A DNA stretch of 64,000 bases from Bacteriovorax stolpii (GTDB lineage: Bacteria; Bdellovibrionota; Bacteriovoracia; Bacteriovoracales; Bacteriovoracaceae), in the NCBI GenBank assembly GCA_945883845.1, contig CAMCYI010000006.1, forward strand, positions 1 through 64,000, read 5' to 3'. The first letter of the stretch is position 1. Every line of letters starts with the position of its first letter. The position numbers and the translations under genes were made by a program. Positions 32,594 through 41,655 of this stretch are shown here, piece after piece. The notes below the pieces were generated by a model. That model had not been told where the DNA came from and searched no databases. It saw nothing but the letters and a program-made list of their open reading frames with translations.

Positions 32594-35461
32594 TTAAACT
32601 TTAAAATAGTCAGCGATTTGCTGACAGGCATCGGCTAGATTCACTGACGAGATCTGATAAGGCTCCATCAGTTTTTGGAATGTCCTGAGAGTGCCACCTT
32701 TCCATTTCTTCACACGGTTATCTACGACGAGAATGGCCCCATGATCTGTCTCAGTGCGAAGCAGACGACCAAACTTCTGGTGAAGTGAACGGGTTCTATG
32801 GGCGAGAAAGTAATCATTAAACTCATTGCCGAATTTAAACTCAAAGAAATCTCTGCGCTTTTGAATGACCAGATCCTGTCTCACATCCGGAATTTTATCG
32901 ACGACAATAAACTGAAGTTTCTCGCCAGGAATATCAATTCCCTCTCCGAAACTTTCCATTCCGATGAGGATTCCATTCGGAGATTGCTTAAATTCTTCAA
33001 CGACATTTTTTCCGAGACCTTGAACAAATACAGAAATTTTTCCTTCGAAAGTTCGGAGAAGAATATCTGTAGCAGTTTCAAATCTGACACGTGAAGAGAA
33101 AAGCAAGAGAGTACGACCTCCAAGCTTTTCAATCAAAGGCATGACCTCTTTAAAAAGATCCGGAACAAAAAGAGGATCAGAAATATTGCGCGTATCCGGG
33201 CAGAGAAACACTTTAGAATTATTTTTATAGTCGTAGACGGCATCGAGAAAAAGACCCGTTTTAAAACGCTTTTCCGGCGAAAGATAAGTATATCCGGTCA
33301 TCCATTCTACTCCCTGAACACCAGAATCACCTGATGCGTTTCCGAGGGTGGCACTGGTGAAAACAACAGAAGAACTCATCATAAGGAGCTCATCGTGAAT
33401 CTTCTTACCCACATCAATCGGTGAAGACTCCAGGGTATAGCTTTCCGATTCGGCATAACGAATGATCGTCGACCATTCGGCGGGAAGTTCAAGGTAGTGC
33501 TTGAAAGCACCGACAAGTTTTTCAAGAACACCGTAGTTCGTTTCGAAAACTGTCCAGGCCTTCATCTTTTGCGGCTCGTTTTTAAAATCGCGGTTTTCCC
33601 ACCGGGACATGAACGGCATATAAAGTTGATAAAGATTCGTGAGAATGAAATGAAGGCTCTCAGCATGATTTAAGATGGCAGCTGCGAGCGGATCTTTGAG
33701 CTCTGCCTTCTTCGGAAACGGAAGCTCATTTGAGTAGGCAGGACTATAGTTCGGAAGTTTTTTAAAGTAAGACTCAATGACGTTCGGCAAGCCTTCGAAG
33801 TGATCACGGAACATTTTCAAGTTGAACTGTGTCTCTTCGCGCACGCGCGTGATCGTATTCTCGACAGCGATGTCTTTGGCGAGTTCATCTTCCATGCTGG
33901 ATAGAAGATAAATGAGGGCACCCATTCCTTGCGGCATGTTCTTTTGAAAAGATTCCATGTTCTGATGAGAGACTTCAATACTGTAAGCCTTGGTGGCTTC
34001 ACTCTCAAGACGATGGGCCTCGTCGACAACGATGTATTGCGGACGCGGAAGACTCCTTGGCCAGTTGAGCATGAGAGCATGGTTTCCGATGACAATTTTG
34101 GCGTCTTTAGCTTCCTTAATCCCAGTCTGGTAAGAACACTGACCGGCGAAAGGACAATTCTGTCCCGCACACGCACGGTAATCCACGGCCAGTTCCGACT
34201 CCCGCTCAGCAACTTCCGGTGCGAGTTTTTTTAACACATAAGGAATTTGCTCACGCGTGAGTTTCCTTTCATAAGGCGCCCGAGAGTTATGGAAAAAAAG
34301 CATATCAAAATAAGCTTTCGTAAAAGTCTCTGTGAAAGGAACGAGGAACGTCGCTTCCCTGTCTTCCTCACGAAAAAGGAGTTCGCAAAGATGATTACTC
34401 GACCCGATAAGCTTAACGACTTTGGCCTCATTTCCGAGCTTCAACAAACGCATCATCTGAGGGACGTCTTTATTCAAGGCCTGATCCTGAAGCGTTTTTG
34501 TCCCGGTAGCAACGAGGCAAGTTTCCTTCTCACTCAAGGTGAAAAGAAGTGAGGGAAGCAGATATCCCATGGTCTTCCCGGTTCCTGTCGGTGCCTGAAT
34601 CAGGGAGTGAACCTTGTTCTTAAATGCCTGACCTACTTTCAGGGCAAGAGATTCCTGAGAGGCGCGGTACTTATAGTGAGGAAGGTGAGATTTAATCTTA
34701 TCTTCTGACTGAAGAATCGACTGAATATTCGGACCTGAAAATGTTTTTGAAAACTCCAGGTCAGGAAGCGTCTCGATCGTTTTTTGTTTTTGGGCAGCGG
34801 TGTAATTTTTCGCCATTTCCACAACGGGAAAATCAATTTCTTCCCCGAGAGAAATCAGCTCGTCCATCGAGAGAGCGAAAAAATGCCGGTACCAGAATTC
34901 CGTCGGAAACTCGGAGAATACCTCCACGAGCTTCATACGAAATTCCCGATCCTGATACGTAAGGTAAGTGGCCACAAGGATGGTTTTCAGGAGATCCCGG
35001 GAATCCGCAAGACCTCTGTGCTCTTCCTTCTGGGCTATTCCCAGATGATTGATGAAATACTCAAGGTTCAACGTTTGCGCTTCAGGAAAAAGAAGTGCCA
35101 GATAAAAAATTGAATCCTGATACGATTCGCGCTTCCCATTGGAAGGCAAACGATCAAAGTAACGCTGGAGGAAGCTTTCCTCAAACTTTGCATTATGAGC
35201 AAGAAGCGAATGTGATTCGAGGGACAATAACTCCGTCTCTACCTGACTCCATGGAGGGGCTTTCTGAAGCTGCTCATTGGTGATGCCGGTGAGTTTCGTG
35301 ATGAAAGAAGAGACCTGGTTATTGGGACGCACAAGTGAACTGTACGTACGCACAAGCTTTGTCCCCTCAAATTGCAGGAAACCAAGATCGATAATCTCGT
35401 CTGAACCCGGGCTGATTCCGGTCGTTTCAATATCAAGGACTGCCCAATGACCGAGTGCCAA
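32594..35461 (-). CDS. dinG: DnaQ-type exonuclease fused to DinG-family Fe-S helicase
   Basis: The 955-residue product joins a 3'-5' exonuclease domain (about 1-170) to an XPD/DinG helicase. The exonuclease has D10-x-E12 and a DEDDh-like H..AD near 150, but the third acidic site is Glu (HNAKFEE) in place of Asp. The helicase has a Walker A (PTGTGKT), a four-Cys Fe-S site (one Cys in SSNHLCE, three in CAGQNCPFAGQC), DEAH in VVDEAHRLE, and C-terminal motifs including GEGIDIPG. DinG-type enzymes unwind 5'-3' at forks and R-loops. I start at TTG 35461 (AAGGA six bases upstream), just before the first exonuclease strand; an in-frame TTG at 35488 has no ribosome site. Confidence 0.85.
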   Translation of the reverse strand: MALGHWAVLDIETTGISPGSDEIIDLGFLQFEGTKLVRTYSSLVRPNNQVSSFITKLTGITNEQLQKAPPWSQVETELLSLESHSLLAHNAKFEESFLQRYFDRLPSNGKRESYQDSIFYLALLFPEAQTLNLEYFINHLGIAQKEEHRGLADSRDLLKTILVATYLTYQDREFRMKLVEVFSEFPTEFWYRHFFALSMDELISLGEEIDFPVVEMAKNYTAAQKQKTIETLPDLEFSKTFSGPNIQSILQSEDKIKSHLPHYKYRASQESLALKVGQAFKNKVHSLIQAPTGTGKTMGYLLPSLLFTLSEKETCLVATGTKTLQDQALNKDVPQMMRLLKLGNEAKVVKLIGSSNHLCELLFREEDREATFLVPFTETFTKAYFDMLFFHNSRAPYERKLTREQIPYVLKKLAPEVAERESELAVDYRACAGQNCPFAGQCSYQTGIKEAKDAKIVIGNHALMLNWPRSLPRPQYIVVDEAHRLESEATKAYSIEVSHQNMESFQKNMPQGMGALIYLLSSMEDELAKDIAVENTITRVREETQFNLKMFRDHFEGLPNVIESYFKKLPNYSPAYSNELPFPKKAELKDPLAAAILNHAESLHFILTNLYQLYMPFMSRWENRDFKNEPQKMKAWTVFETNYGVLEKLVGAFKHYLELPAEWSTIIRYAESESYTLESSPIDVGKKIHDELLMMSSSVVFTSATLGNASGDSGVQGVEWMTGYTYLSPEKRFKTGLFLDAVYDYKNNSKVFLCPDTRNISDPLFVPDLFKEVMPLIEKLGGRTLLLFSSRVRFETATDILLRTFEGKISVFVQGLGKNVVEEFKQSPNGILIGMESFGEGIDIPGEKLQFIVVDKIPDVRQDLVIQKRRDFFEFKFGNEFNDYFLAHRTRSLHQKFGRLLRTETDHGAILVVDNRVKKWKGGTLRTFQKLMEPYQISSVNLADACQQIADYFKV

Positions 35462-35572
35462 GAAAGATCCTTTTGCGCAAAGTGACAATGTGAAACACTA
35501 CCATAATTTATGAGGAAGAATTTCGTCAATTATGCTAGCTTGCATTAATTGATTGTTTTTCAGAGGAGAGAA

Positions 35573-35968
35573 ATGGAAGCCTGGTTGATGCAAAGTCAAT
35601 CACTCGGCATTCTGATTGTGATGGCCGTCGGATTTTATTTCCGTCGTCAGCGCCAGAAGCACGTGAAGATTATGAGCTTTGCCATGGTCTGGGATGTTAT
35701 TCTGATTCTTCAGATCGAGCTTTCACGTTCCGCTATTTTAAAAGCAACTAAAGCGGTTTCTAACCCGTGGATTCTCAACTTGCATGTCAGTATCGCGGTC
35801 AGTACAGTTTTACTTTATATCGCTATGATTTATACGGGCCGAAAACTACTCGCCGGTCAGGAACAAATTCGTAGCCGCCATCGGGCCCTGGGTTATGGAA
35901 CATTGATGATGAGAGTTCTCACTTTCATCACAAGTTTCTGGGCCGTGATTCCAAAGGATTTACCATGA
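35573..35968 (+). CDS. DUF420-like four-helix membrane protein
   Basis: The 131-residue product has four membrane segments with histidines inside or next to them (HVSIAV and RHRALGYG), resembling DUF420/cytochrome-b-like membrane proteins that are often near haem-copper oxidase genes. The assignment is by pattern. AGAGGAG lies five bases before ATG 35573; the frame is open to 35549. It overlaps bolA by four bases and is the first of four tightly packed genes (bolA, grxD, hemY-like). Confidence 0.68.
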   Translation: MEAWLMQSQSLGILIVMAVGFYFRRQRQKHVKIMSFAMVWDVILILQIELSRSAILKATKAVSNPWILNLHVSIAVSTVLLYIAMIYTGRKLLAGQEQIRSRHRALGYGTLMMRVLTFITSFWAVIPKDLP

Positions 35969-36222
35969 ACTCTGATTTTCTTTTTGTAGAGAATATTATT
36001 CGCGCAGGACTTCCTGATGCCCAGATCACCGTGCAGGACATGACCGGGACTCGTGACCACCTCGACATCACGGTAGTGAGCGACGCCTTCAAGGGCAAGC
36101 TCCTGATCGAGCAGCACCAGATCCTCATGAATCTTTTAAAAGAAGAACTCAAACAACGTATTCATGCCGTCAAACTCACGACTCTCACGTGGGAAAAATT
36201 TGAAAAGGCTAAACAAGGATAA
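35965..36222 (+). CDS. BolA-family protein
   Basis: BolA proteins pair with CGFS monothiol glutaredoxins to handle [2Fe-2S] clusters and sense iron. The 85-residue product has the alpha-beta fold: helix VENIIRAGLPDA, strands with a TGTRDHLDITVVSDAFKGK segment (the conserved variable loop and FxGK-like turn), and a C-terminal helix. A Cys is absent, so a cluster would use a His. The CGFS glutaredoxin gene begins four bases later, which strongly supports the pairing. Confidence 0.88.
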   Translation: MNSDFLFVENIIRAGLPDAQITVQDMTGTRDHLDITVVSDAFKGKLLIEQHQILMNLLKEELKQRIHAVKLTTLTWEKFEKAKQG

Positions 36223-36226
36223 GATT

Positions 36227-36592
36227 ATGTCATTCAACGTACTCAATAACGACATTCAGGAAATCAGCGCGAAAGATAAAAACGCTGATCTTGATACACA
36301 GATTAAAAATCTGCTCGGCAGTTCGAAGATCGTTCTTTTCATGAAAGGTAATGCTCAGATGCCACAGTGTGGATTTTCTGCAAACTCAGTTGCGATCCTC
36401 AAGCATCTTGGAGTTGGCTTTAATACTTTCAATATTCTTAATGATCCTGAGATTCGTCAGGGCCTGAAAGAATTTTCAAACTGGCCTACTTACCCTCAGC
36501 TTTATGTGAATGGTAAACTTCTTGGTGGTAACGACATCATCACGGAAATGTATCAGTCAGGTGAACTTCAGGAATACATCACCAAGAACTAA
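36227..36592 (+). CDS. grxD: Monothiol CGFS glutaredoxin (Grx4/GrxD type)
   Basis: CGFS glutaredoxins carry and deliver [2Fe-2S] clusters, with glutathione as a ligand. The 121-residue product has an N-terminal helix of about 25 residues, VLFMKGNAQMPQCGFS (Cys of the CGFS motif at about 48), the cis-Pro loop WPTYPQLYVNG and the GGNDI glutathione site. ATG 36227 matches the family start. It follows bolA by four bases and precedes the HemY-like gene by eight. Confidence 0.93.
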   Translation: MSFNVLNNDIQEISAKDKNADLDTQIKNLLGSSKIVLFMKGNAQMPQCGFSANSVAILKHLGVGFNTFNILNDPEIRQGLKEFSNWPTYPQLYVNGKLLGGNDIITEMYQSGELQEYITKN

Positions 36593-36600
36593 AGACATTC

Positions 36601-37860
36601 ATGAAAAGAGTCATCGGAAAAATTAATCCTAAAGACCGTCACGTTACAATCTGGGGTGCCGGCTTCTCTGGCCTTATCCTCGGTTACTACCTGAAGGACA
36701 TGGGTTACCGGATTACGATTTACGAGCGCTCCAATAAAGTGGGCGGAAAACTTGGAACGAAAAAAGTTTCCGGCAGCTATGTTGAAAAAGCCGCAAATGC
36801 GCTATTCCTGAATGCCGACAGTCTCGAACTTCTGAAAGAACTCAAGCTCGAGCCACTTCCAGCTTCGAAAAAACTTAAACGTCTTTTGATGTTTCACGGC
36901 AAGCCTAAAAAGCCTTTTCAGATTGGCGTTCTCACCCGCATCAGCATGAATGCTCACAAGAAACCACCTCTGATCACAGATGGTCTGACTGTAGCCGAAT
37001 TTTTCAGGCCACTCCTTGGCGATGATTATATCGACCGCTTCCTTTCGCCGGTTCTTGCCGGAATCTATGCTACTCCTGCAGAGCAACTGCACTTCAAGTC
37101 CATTTTTGAAGACTTTGGAAATATGGCGCAGTTTGATTCCTACTGGAACTTTATCAAGATCATGTATCGCTCGAATAAAGCAAAGCCGAAGACTGAACTC
37201 TCCGGATCAGTCAGTTTTGAGGGCGGCATGCAGACTTTGATCAATCGTCTTGCAGAAATCCTGAAATCAGAGATCAAGTTGAACTATAAAGAACCATTCC
37301 GCATGAAAGGTAATACGATTATCTGCACTGATGCGATTACGGCCGGAGATCTTCTGAAAGAACTCCGCCCCGAGCTCAGCGTTGAACTTAAACGAGTTCG
37401 ATATCAGGAACTCTCAAGTGCGACCGTGTTTCTTAAGCGGGATATCAAGTCACTTCAAAAATCATTCGGCGTTCTCATTCCATTTGAAAGTGGCTTCCAC
37501 TCCATCGGTGTCATTAATAACAAGGCCATTTTTCCGACCAACAGCCAAAATGTGAGTTCTTATACATTCATCTCGCGGAAGAAACTTGGTCTCGAAGAAA
37601 TCCAGGAAGACCTCAAACTCCTCTCATCAGACATCACTCCAGAAGACATCGATCATTCGGAAATCTCACACTGGGACAATGGTCTTCCGGTATACGATCT
37701 TCAACGCTACCTTAGCGTAAAAAAACTTCACCAGCTGGCGGCGAAAGAAGAACACCTGGCGATTTTCGGAAATTTTGCAGCAGGAATCAGTCTTAGAGAG
37801 ATGATTACAGCGGCGAAAAATTTTGTGGTGAATCCGGATCAGTACCCGGATATTTACTGA
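36601..37860 (+). CDS. FAD-dependent protoporphyrinogen oxidase-like amine-oxidase family protein
   Basis: The 419-residue product has the FAD dinucleotide fold GAGFSGLILGYYLKDMGY near 18-35, the following GG motif (NKVGGKLG), and a C-terminal second FAD contact near AIFGNFAAGISLREMI. Family members include HemY/HemG-type protoporphyrinogen and coproporphyrinogen oxidases, amine oxidases and carotenoid desaturases. YDLQRY..S and GISL-type C-terminal elements favour the HemY group. Its place behind bolA and grxD fits haem or iron metabolism, but the substrate is inference. It converges with holA, overlapping by seven bases. Confidence 0.72.
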   Translation: MKRVIGKINPKDRHVTIWGAGFSGLILGYYLKDMGYRITIYERSNKVGGKLGTKKVSGSYVEKAANALFLNADSLELLKELKLEPLPASKKLKRLLMFHGKPKKPFQIGVLTRISMNAHKKPPLITDGLTVAEFFRPLLGDDYIDRFLSPVLAGIYATPAEQLHFKSIFEDFGNMAQFDSYWNFIKIMYRSNKAKPKTELSGSVSFEGGMQTLINRLAEILKSEIKLNYKEPFRMKGNTIICTDAITAGDLLKELRPELSVELKRVRYQELSSATVFLKRDIKSLQKSFGVLIPFESGFHSIGVINNKAIFPTNSQNVSSYTFISRKKLGLEEIQEDLKLLSSDITPEDIDHSEISHWDNGLPVYDLQRYLSVKKLHQLAAKEEHLAIFGNFAAGISLREMITAAKNFVVNPDQYPDIY

Positions 37861-38795
37861 CGAAGTTCCGCTTCTCTCAGCTCGTGCCAGAGCAGGAAAT
37901 TTTTTTTCTTACACATCAGTTCCCATCGATTAAACCTTTCAAGTTCAACTGTGAGATCGGGCGTATTCCAGAGCTTTGAAGCGCTCTGAATTTCTTTATC
38001 GTAGTAGCTCGCATAAGAGCGTCGGGTGGAATAACTTGGATCCATCATCTTGATAATGTGGCCTTGAAGAAAACTAAAGAACAATCTCATGCGGTCAAAA
38101 TCAACATCAAGTAGACAAAGTTTTTCATAAAACTGCTTTCGCTTTCTGCGGGCAAAAAGGGATGCTAAGGCAAACTGATCCAGCTTTTCGACCGTAAGCA
38201 GTTTCTGGACATCACTGAGAGTGACTTCTTTATTTTCCGGATGATTCAGTTTGATCAGGCAGCATGAATTATAGAATGTTCCGAGATCGTTTTCGATAGA
38301 TTCAAGAAGCCAGGCCTTAGATTCATAACTCAATGGAAGTCTCAGATAATTGCAGACGAAATCAAGCAGCTTATGAAAATCACGGAATTTGGGTTCTTCA
38401 ATGGTGATAGAACTGACGTTTTGCCCTTTCAGGAGTTTTTTCTGCCCGGCAGTTTCACTCTCAAAGCTGAGAATGAGAAACCGCCCCTGGAGATCGAGCT
38501 TCAGGATGATATCAATCAGATCTGCAGATAAATCCTGGGCCTCATGGATAAAGAAGCTTTCTGTATTCCCGAAAAGACTGAGCGTCTGGAATTCTTCTTC
38601 GAGCCATGACTTCGTCACTTCATCGCCCATTTTATAATGAACAATCCGCTCCCCTGACCCTCTCATCAGATGATCTTTGAGAAGCTTGAGACAAGTTGGT
38701 CCGAATGTATCGAGAGCGAGAATTCCCTCGTAGCTGGCGAGGAAATCTTTAGGTGCTGAGGCAAAGTAATCCCAGAGCTGCCACTTAGAATGCAT
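37854..38795 (-). CDS. holA: DNA polymerase III delta subunit-like protein
   Basis: The delta subunit opens the sliding clamp as part of the clamp loader. The 313-residue product follows the HolA domain plan: an N-terminal RecA-like part without a P-loop (SLFGNTESFFIHEAQDL resembles the family's LFxxxR/KLV segment), a lid, and a C-terminal helical collar with LFARRKRKQFYEKL. Identity is low, but the position directly behind lptE, overlapping by 11 bases, is the same as in E. coli and supports the call. Confidence 0.75.
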   Translation of the reverse strand: MHSKWQLWDYFASAPKDFLASYEGILALDTFGPTCLKLLKDHLMRGSGERIVHYKMGDEVTKSWLEEEFQTLSLFGNTESFFIHEAQDLSADLIDIILKLDLQGRFLILSFESETAGQKKLLKGQNVSSITIEEPKFRDFHKLLDFVCNYLRLPLSYESKAWLLESIENDLGTFYNSCCLIKLNHPENKEVTLSDVQKLLTVEKLDQFALASLFARRKRKQFYEKLCLLDVDFDRMRLFFSFLQGHIIKMMDPSYSTRRSYASYYDKEIQSASKLWNTPDLTVELERFNRWELMCKKKNFLLWHELREAELRQ

Positions 38796-39432
38796 AAAGA
38801 ATGAGGTCCCGGATAGAGTTCGCGGCCTGGATGGATAATTCCTTTACCGACTTGCGCTGAATACCTAAGTTCTGAGTTGCTACGACTTGCGTACCAGTTC
38901 CATCGAGAATCTCTCTGGTCATCTGATACGTGACAGGAATTATTTCATTGAAGATGATTTTCGATTTCATCGCCACTTTCTCACCAATACTCGATCTGAT
39001 GAGGGCGAGCTCTTCTTCTGTCGGTTTCTTGATCACAATAACGTGAACCATGAGAGTGATCTGATTACCGCCGGGAATGTTGAATTTTTGTCTTCCGGTA
39101 CCGACTGATTCCTGGGCCCTGTCTTTGGCAACCCGAGGACTTGCAGGCTTGAGAGTGTCTGCCATTTTTTCTGCTGACTTCACAATCCCGATAAAAACGG
39201 CATCAGCATCTGCATTGTAACCGCTCTTGAGTTTCAATCCGCTGAAACCAGAAAGTAGGCGATAAACTTCACGTGTAAATTCAGGCGAGGCATCTGGAAT
39301 GTTCGAATAGTTATAGAACATCGGAACGGAAAGGCTATGTATCCCATACTGGGCAAGGGGGTTGTCTTGCTGGGAAAAGCGATACCCCGAGCATCCCGAA
39401 AAAAAGAGTGAGAAAAAGATAATCCAACGCAT
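38785..39432 (-). CDS. lptE: LptE-like outer-membrane LPS-assembly lipoprotein
   Basis: LptE plugs the LptD barrel that inserts lipopolysaccharide in the outer membrane. The 215-residue product has a short signal and a lipobox with the lipidated Cys at 14 (FFSGC), then GYRF as at the start of many LptE, and an LptE/RlpB pattern of strands with the VPMFYN and FTREVYRLL segments. The lptE-holA gene order supports the name. It begins 15 bases from the frame of the divergent DciA-like gene. Confidence 0.82.
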   Translation of the reverse strand: MRWIIFFSLFFSGCSGYRFSQQDNPLAQYGIHSLSVPMFYNYSNIPDASPEFTREVYRLLSGFSGLKLKSGYNADADAVFIGIVKSAEKMADTLKPASPRVAKDRAQESVGTGRQKFNIPGGNQITLMVHVIVIKKPTEEELALIRSSIGEKVAMKSKIIFNEIIPVTYQMTREILDGTGTQVVATQNLGIQRKSVKELSIQAANSIRDLILYAF

Positions 39433-39480
39433 AATAAAAGCTATATCATGGACAAAGAGACATGCGCTAGGTTAACTCGG

Positions 39481-39993
39481 ATGAAGATGTTCAAAAAAAT
39501 TGATTTCAAAGGCCTGAATTACGCTGATTTAGAGAAGTTAGATCCCCACGATCTGAAACGGGATGAAATGACTTCTTTTTATCAGACCTTCGACTTTCTC
39601 GATCTGATCAAAAAGTGGCCTCAGATTGTAGGTCCGAAACTATCTGATGTGACCTCCCCTTTGCGCATGAAGCAGGACTCACTCTTTGTGATGACCAAGC
39701 ATTCGGTCTACTCGCAGGAACTCTCTTTTCTATCGGAAGAAGTGAAAGTTGAAATCTTCAAGCATTTTCCGAGACTCAAAAATATCATTAAGAAAATCGT
39801 GTTTCAGACTCAGGAGAAATTCTTTGAGAAACAGGAACAGGAAAGTGCACGGATTGAAAAAGAAGTTCAGAAACTTCATCCACAGTCTCCCCGCTTCAAA
39901 CTTTTAAAGATCCAGGCAGAAAGACTTTTTCAGGATGTTCCAGATAACGAATTTCGTGAACGACTCATTTCAATTTATATTCAGTCGAACTAA
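39481..39993 (+). CDS. DUF721 (DciA-like) domain protein
   Basis: The 170-residue product has a DUF721 core: WPQIVGPKLSDVTSPLRMKQDSLFVMTKHSVYSQELSFL matches the WxxIVG..L..HT.P..........V.....AQEL pattern of the helicase-loading factor DciA and relatives. A basic N-terminal part and a long charged helix (EKEVQKLHPQSPR) flank it. DciA loads DnaB helicase in most bacteria that lack DnaC; whether this is DciA or a paralogue cannot be decided. The frame opens at ATG 39448, but that leaves 15 bases to lptE; ATG 39481 has AGG nine bases upstream. The start is uncertain. Confidence 0.65.
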   Translation: MKMFKKIDFKGLNYADLEKLDPHDLKRDEMTSFYQTFDFLDLIKKWPQIVGPKLSDVTSPLRMKQDSLFVMTKHSVYSQELSFLSEEVKVEIFKHFPRLKNIIKKIVFQTQEKFFEKQEQESARIEKEVQKLHPQSPRFKLLKIQAERLFQDVPDNEFRERLISIYIQSN

Positions 39994-40542
39994 CTTCAAA
40001 AAAATAAGATCATCTTTTTTAAACAGATCTTTCCGGAGTTCAGATGGCAAGTTTCTTTTAATTTCTTCGAGAACAGCATTTTGGTTTTTGATTACCAGAA
40101 AAGCTTGACCTGCATCGCTCAGAGATATCTGAATCAGCTTCAACAACTCACCCCAGCCATCCTGAGTAAAACGACGAGCAGTATCCCGGCGGGCATCAGT
40201 GCTTTTTTGCCCATGAGCTGGCAGGTAGTAAGGCGGGTTGCAGACGATAAGATCGAATTTTTCTTTCGAAGTAAAAGCTGAGAGCTGGCCGATAAAGATC
40301 CCGGGCTTCATCCTCAGAAATTGAGCGGCGTTTTGCTCCAGAGAAGGAAGAAAATCCTTCTGAGCTTCAACTAAAGTCAGTTGCGATTGATAAAAAGCCG
40401 CAAGCTCCATCCCGATGACACCACATCCGGCACAGACATCGAGGATGTTCTGAACAGAATCCACATTCGCTTTTACAAAATGAACAAGCTTTAAGGAGTC
40501 TTCACTGAATCTATAAAACTCGGGCTGATGATAATCACTCAT
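39970..40542 (-). CDS. TrmN6-like tRNA(Val) adenine-N6 methyltransferase
   Basis: The 190-residue product is a Rossmann-fold SAM-dependent methyltransferase with NILDVCAGCGVIGMELA (SAM loop I), LVEAQ after strand 2, and the NPPYY motif (about 102) of N6-adenine methyltransferases. After this, DARRDTARRFTQDGW matches the charged segment in TrmN6 (YfiC). E. coli TrmN6 methylates A37 of tRNA(Val); target and name are by similarity. ATG 40542 overlaps the preceding stop by eight bases. The 3' end overlaps the convergent DUF721 gene by 24 bases. Confidence 0.78.
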   Translation of the reverse strand: MSDYHQPEFYRFSEDSLKLVHFVKANVDSVQNILDVCAGCGVIGMELAAFYQSQLTLVEAQKDFLPSLEQNAAQFLRMKPGIFIGQLSAFTSKEKFDLIVCNPPYYLPAHGQKSTDARRDTARRFTQDGWGELLKLIQISLSDAGQAFLVIKNQNAVLEEIKRNLPSELRKDLFKKDDLIFLKLVRLNIN

Positions 40543-41655
40543 GCCGGAGGAAATGGACTGTCTTCGCGACAAGGCTGTTATCAATATCGCCCATTTCAAG
40601 AAGCTTAAAGAGGGCCAGCATGAAGTCCTGTTCAGAATCAAGTTGAGTCCTCAGGAAAAGGCGCCTTCCCGGTAAAAAGCTTTTGCCGGTTTTAGAGGTG
40701 TAAATATCGGCAAGCTTTTCGTTATCCATCAAATAGTTAAACCAGAGAAGATCTTTTTCATGAAGACTCTCCAGGGCCATGACAAGATTCTGAGAAACAA
40801 ATGGTTCAGCATCGAGAAAAGGCCACACCCAGTAAATCTGCATCTCTAATGGGAACTGGGCCGTATCGAGAAGTTTTTCATTCTGCCGGATAGGATCAGA
40901 TCTTTTGAGGCGCAAGAAGTTGATCAGATCCGGAGAGAGATGTTCAATGAATTTCAGATCAAGGCGGCTGTGAAGATTTTCGAGATCAATACCGTCCAGC
41001 ATCTGCCTCAGGGCAGGATCGTTTCCGTAATTTTTAAAGTAGAGGCAAAAGAGATTGAAAACCTTGCGATCAGCAGGATGCCGGCCTAACCGCTCGAAAA
41101 TCTGCTGAATATTCTGTTTTGCAAGTACGTGGTAGAAAGAATGTCTTGGAGAATAACCTCTCCAGTTTTCAAGTGGAGAGCGTTTCAGAATATCTCTCAT
41201 GAGGTTGTCCGACTTTGTGACGTTACCTATGATGAGATAGAGCTGAGACTTCAGGATTCTCTCAAGAATGGTGGCTTCTGGAATTTCTCCGATGACTTCG
41301 ATAATTTGATTTTTTACTTTTTGGTCAGTAATGAGATTGAATTGAGAATTGATGATCTCTCCAAGAAACCCCACTCTTTCCTGGGTTTTTTTGCTTACCT
41401 GAGGTGTAGCGGCAACCCACTTTAGCCACTGCTTGAGGGGATGATCTTCTTTCAACTTGAGGACACAATCCCGCATCTTGATCAGGAAACTTTCATTAAA
41501 AAGTTCAGATGAGTACAGTATCACGCCGAGCTGGAACGTATTCTGGGAAAGATCACCACATTCAATCTTATTCACTTCAAAAGAACTCACGACCTTGAAG
41601 CCTTCAAGGCTTATGTCAGGTGTAAAAGTAACCTTGTCGAGAACGAGATTACGCT
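40535..41655 (-). CDS. C-terminal part of GYF-domain membrane protein, joined by a -1 shift
   Basis: I do not recognise this roughly 373-residue helical domain. The frame is open without a stop from the A10 tract at 41664-41673 to the stop at 40535. The only in-frame initiator near its start is a GTG at 41590 with a poor ribosome site. A single -1 shift at the A tract joins it exactly to the GYF-domain frame, giving a 584-residue protein of GYF_2, linker, one membrane helix and this domain. No signal or motif for catalysis is visible; several Leu- and Phe-rich helices resemble a repeat solenoid. It is coupled to the TrmN6-like gene. Confidence 0.62.

Noticed and set aside
33817..34212. 131-codon open frame inside the dinG region
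   Set aside because: Alternative frame in a gene with strong helicase motifs.
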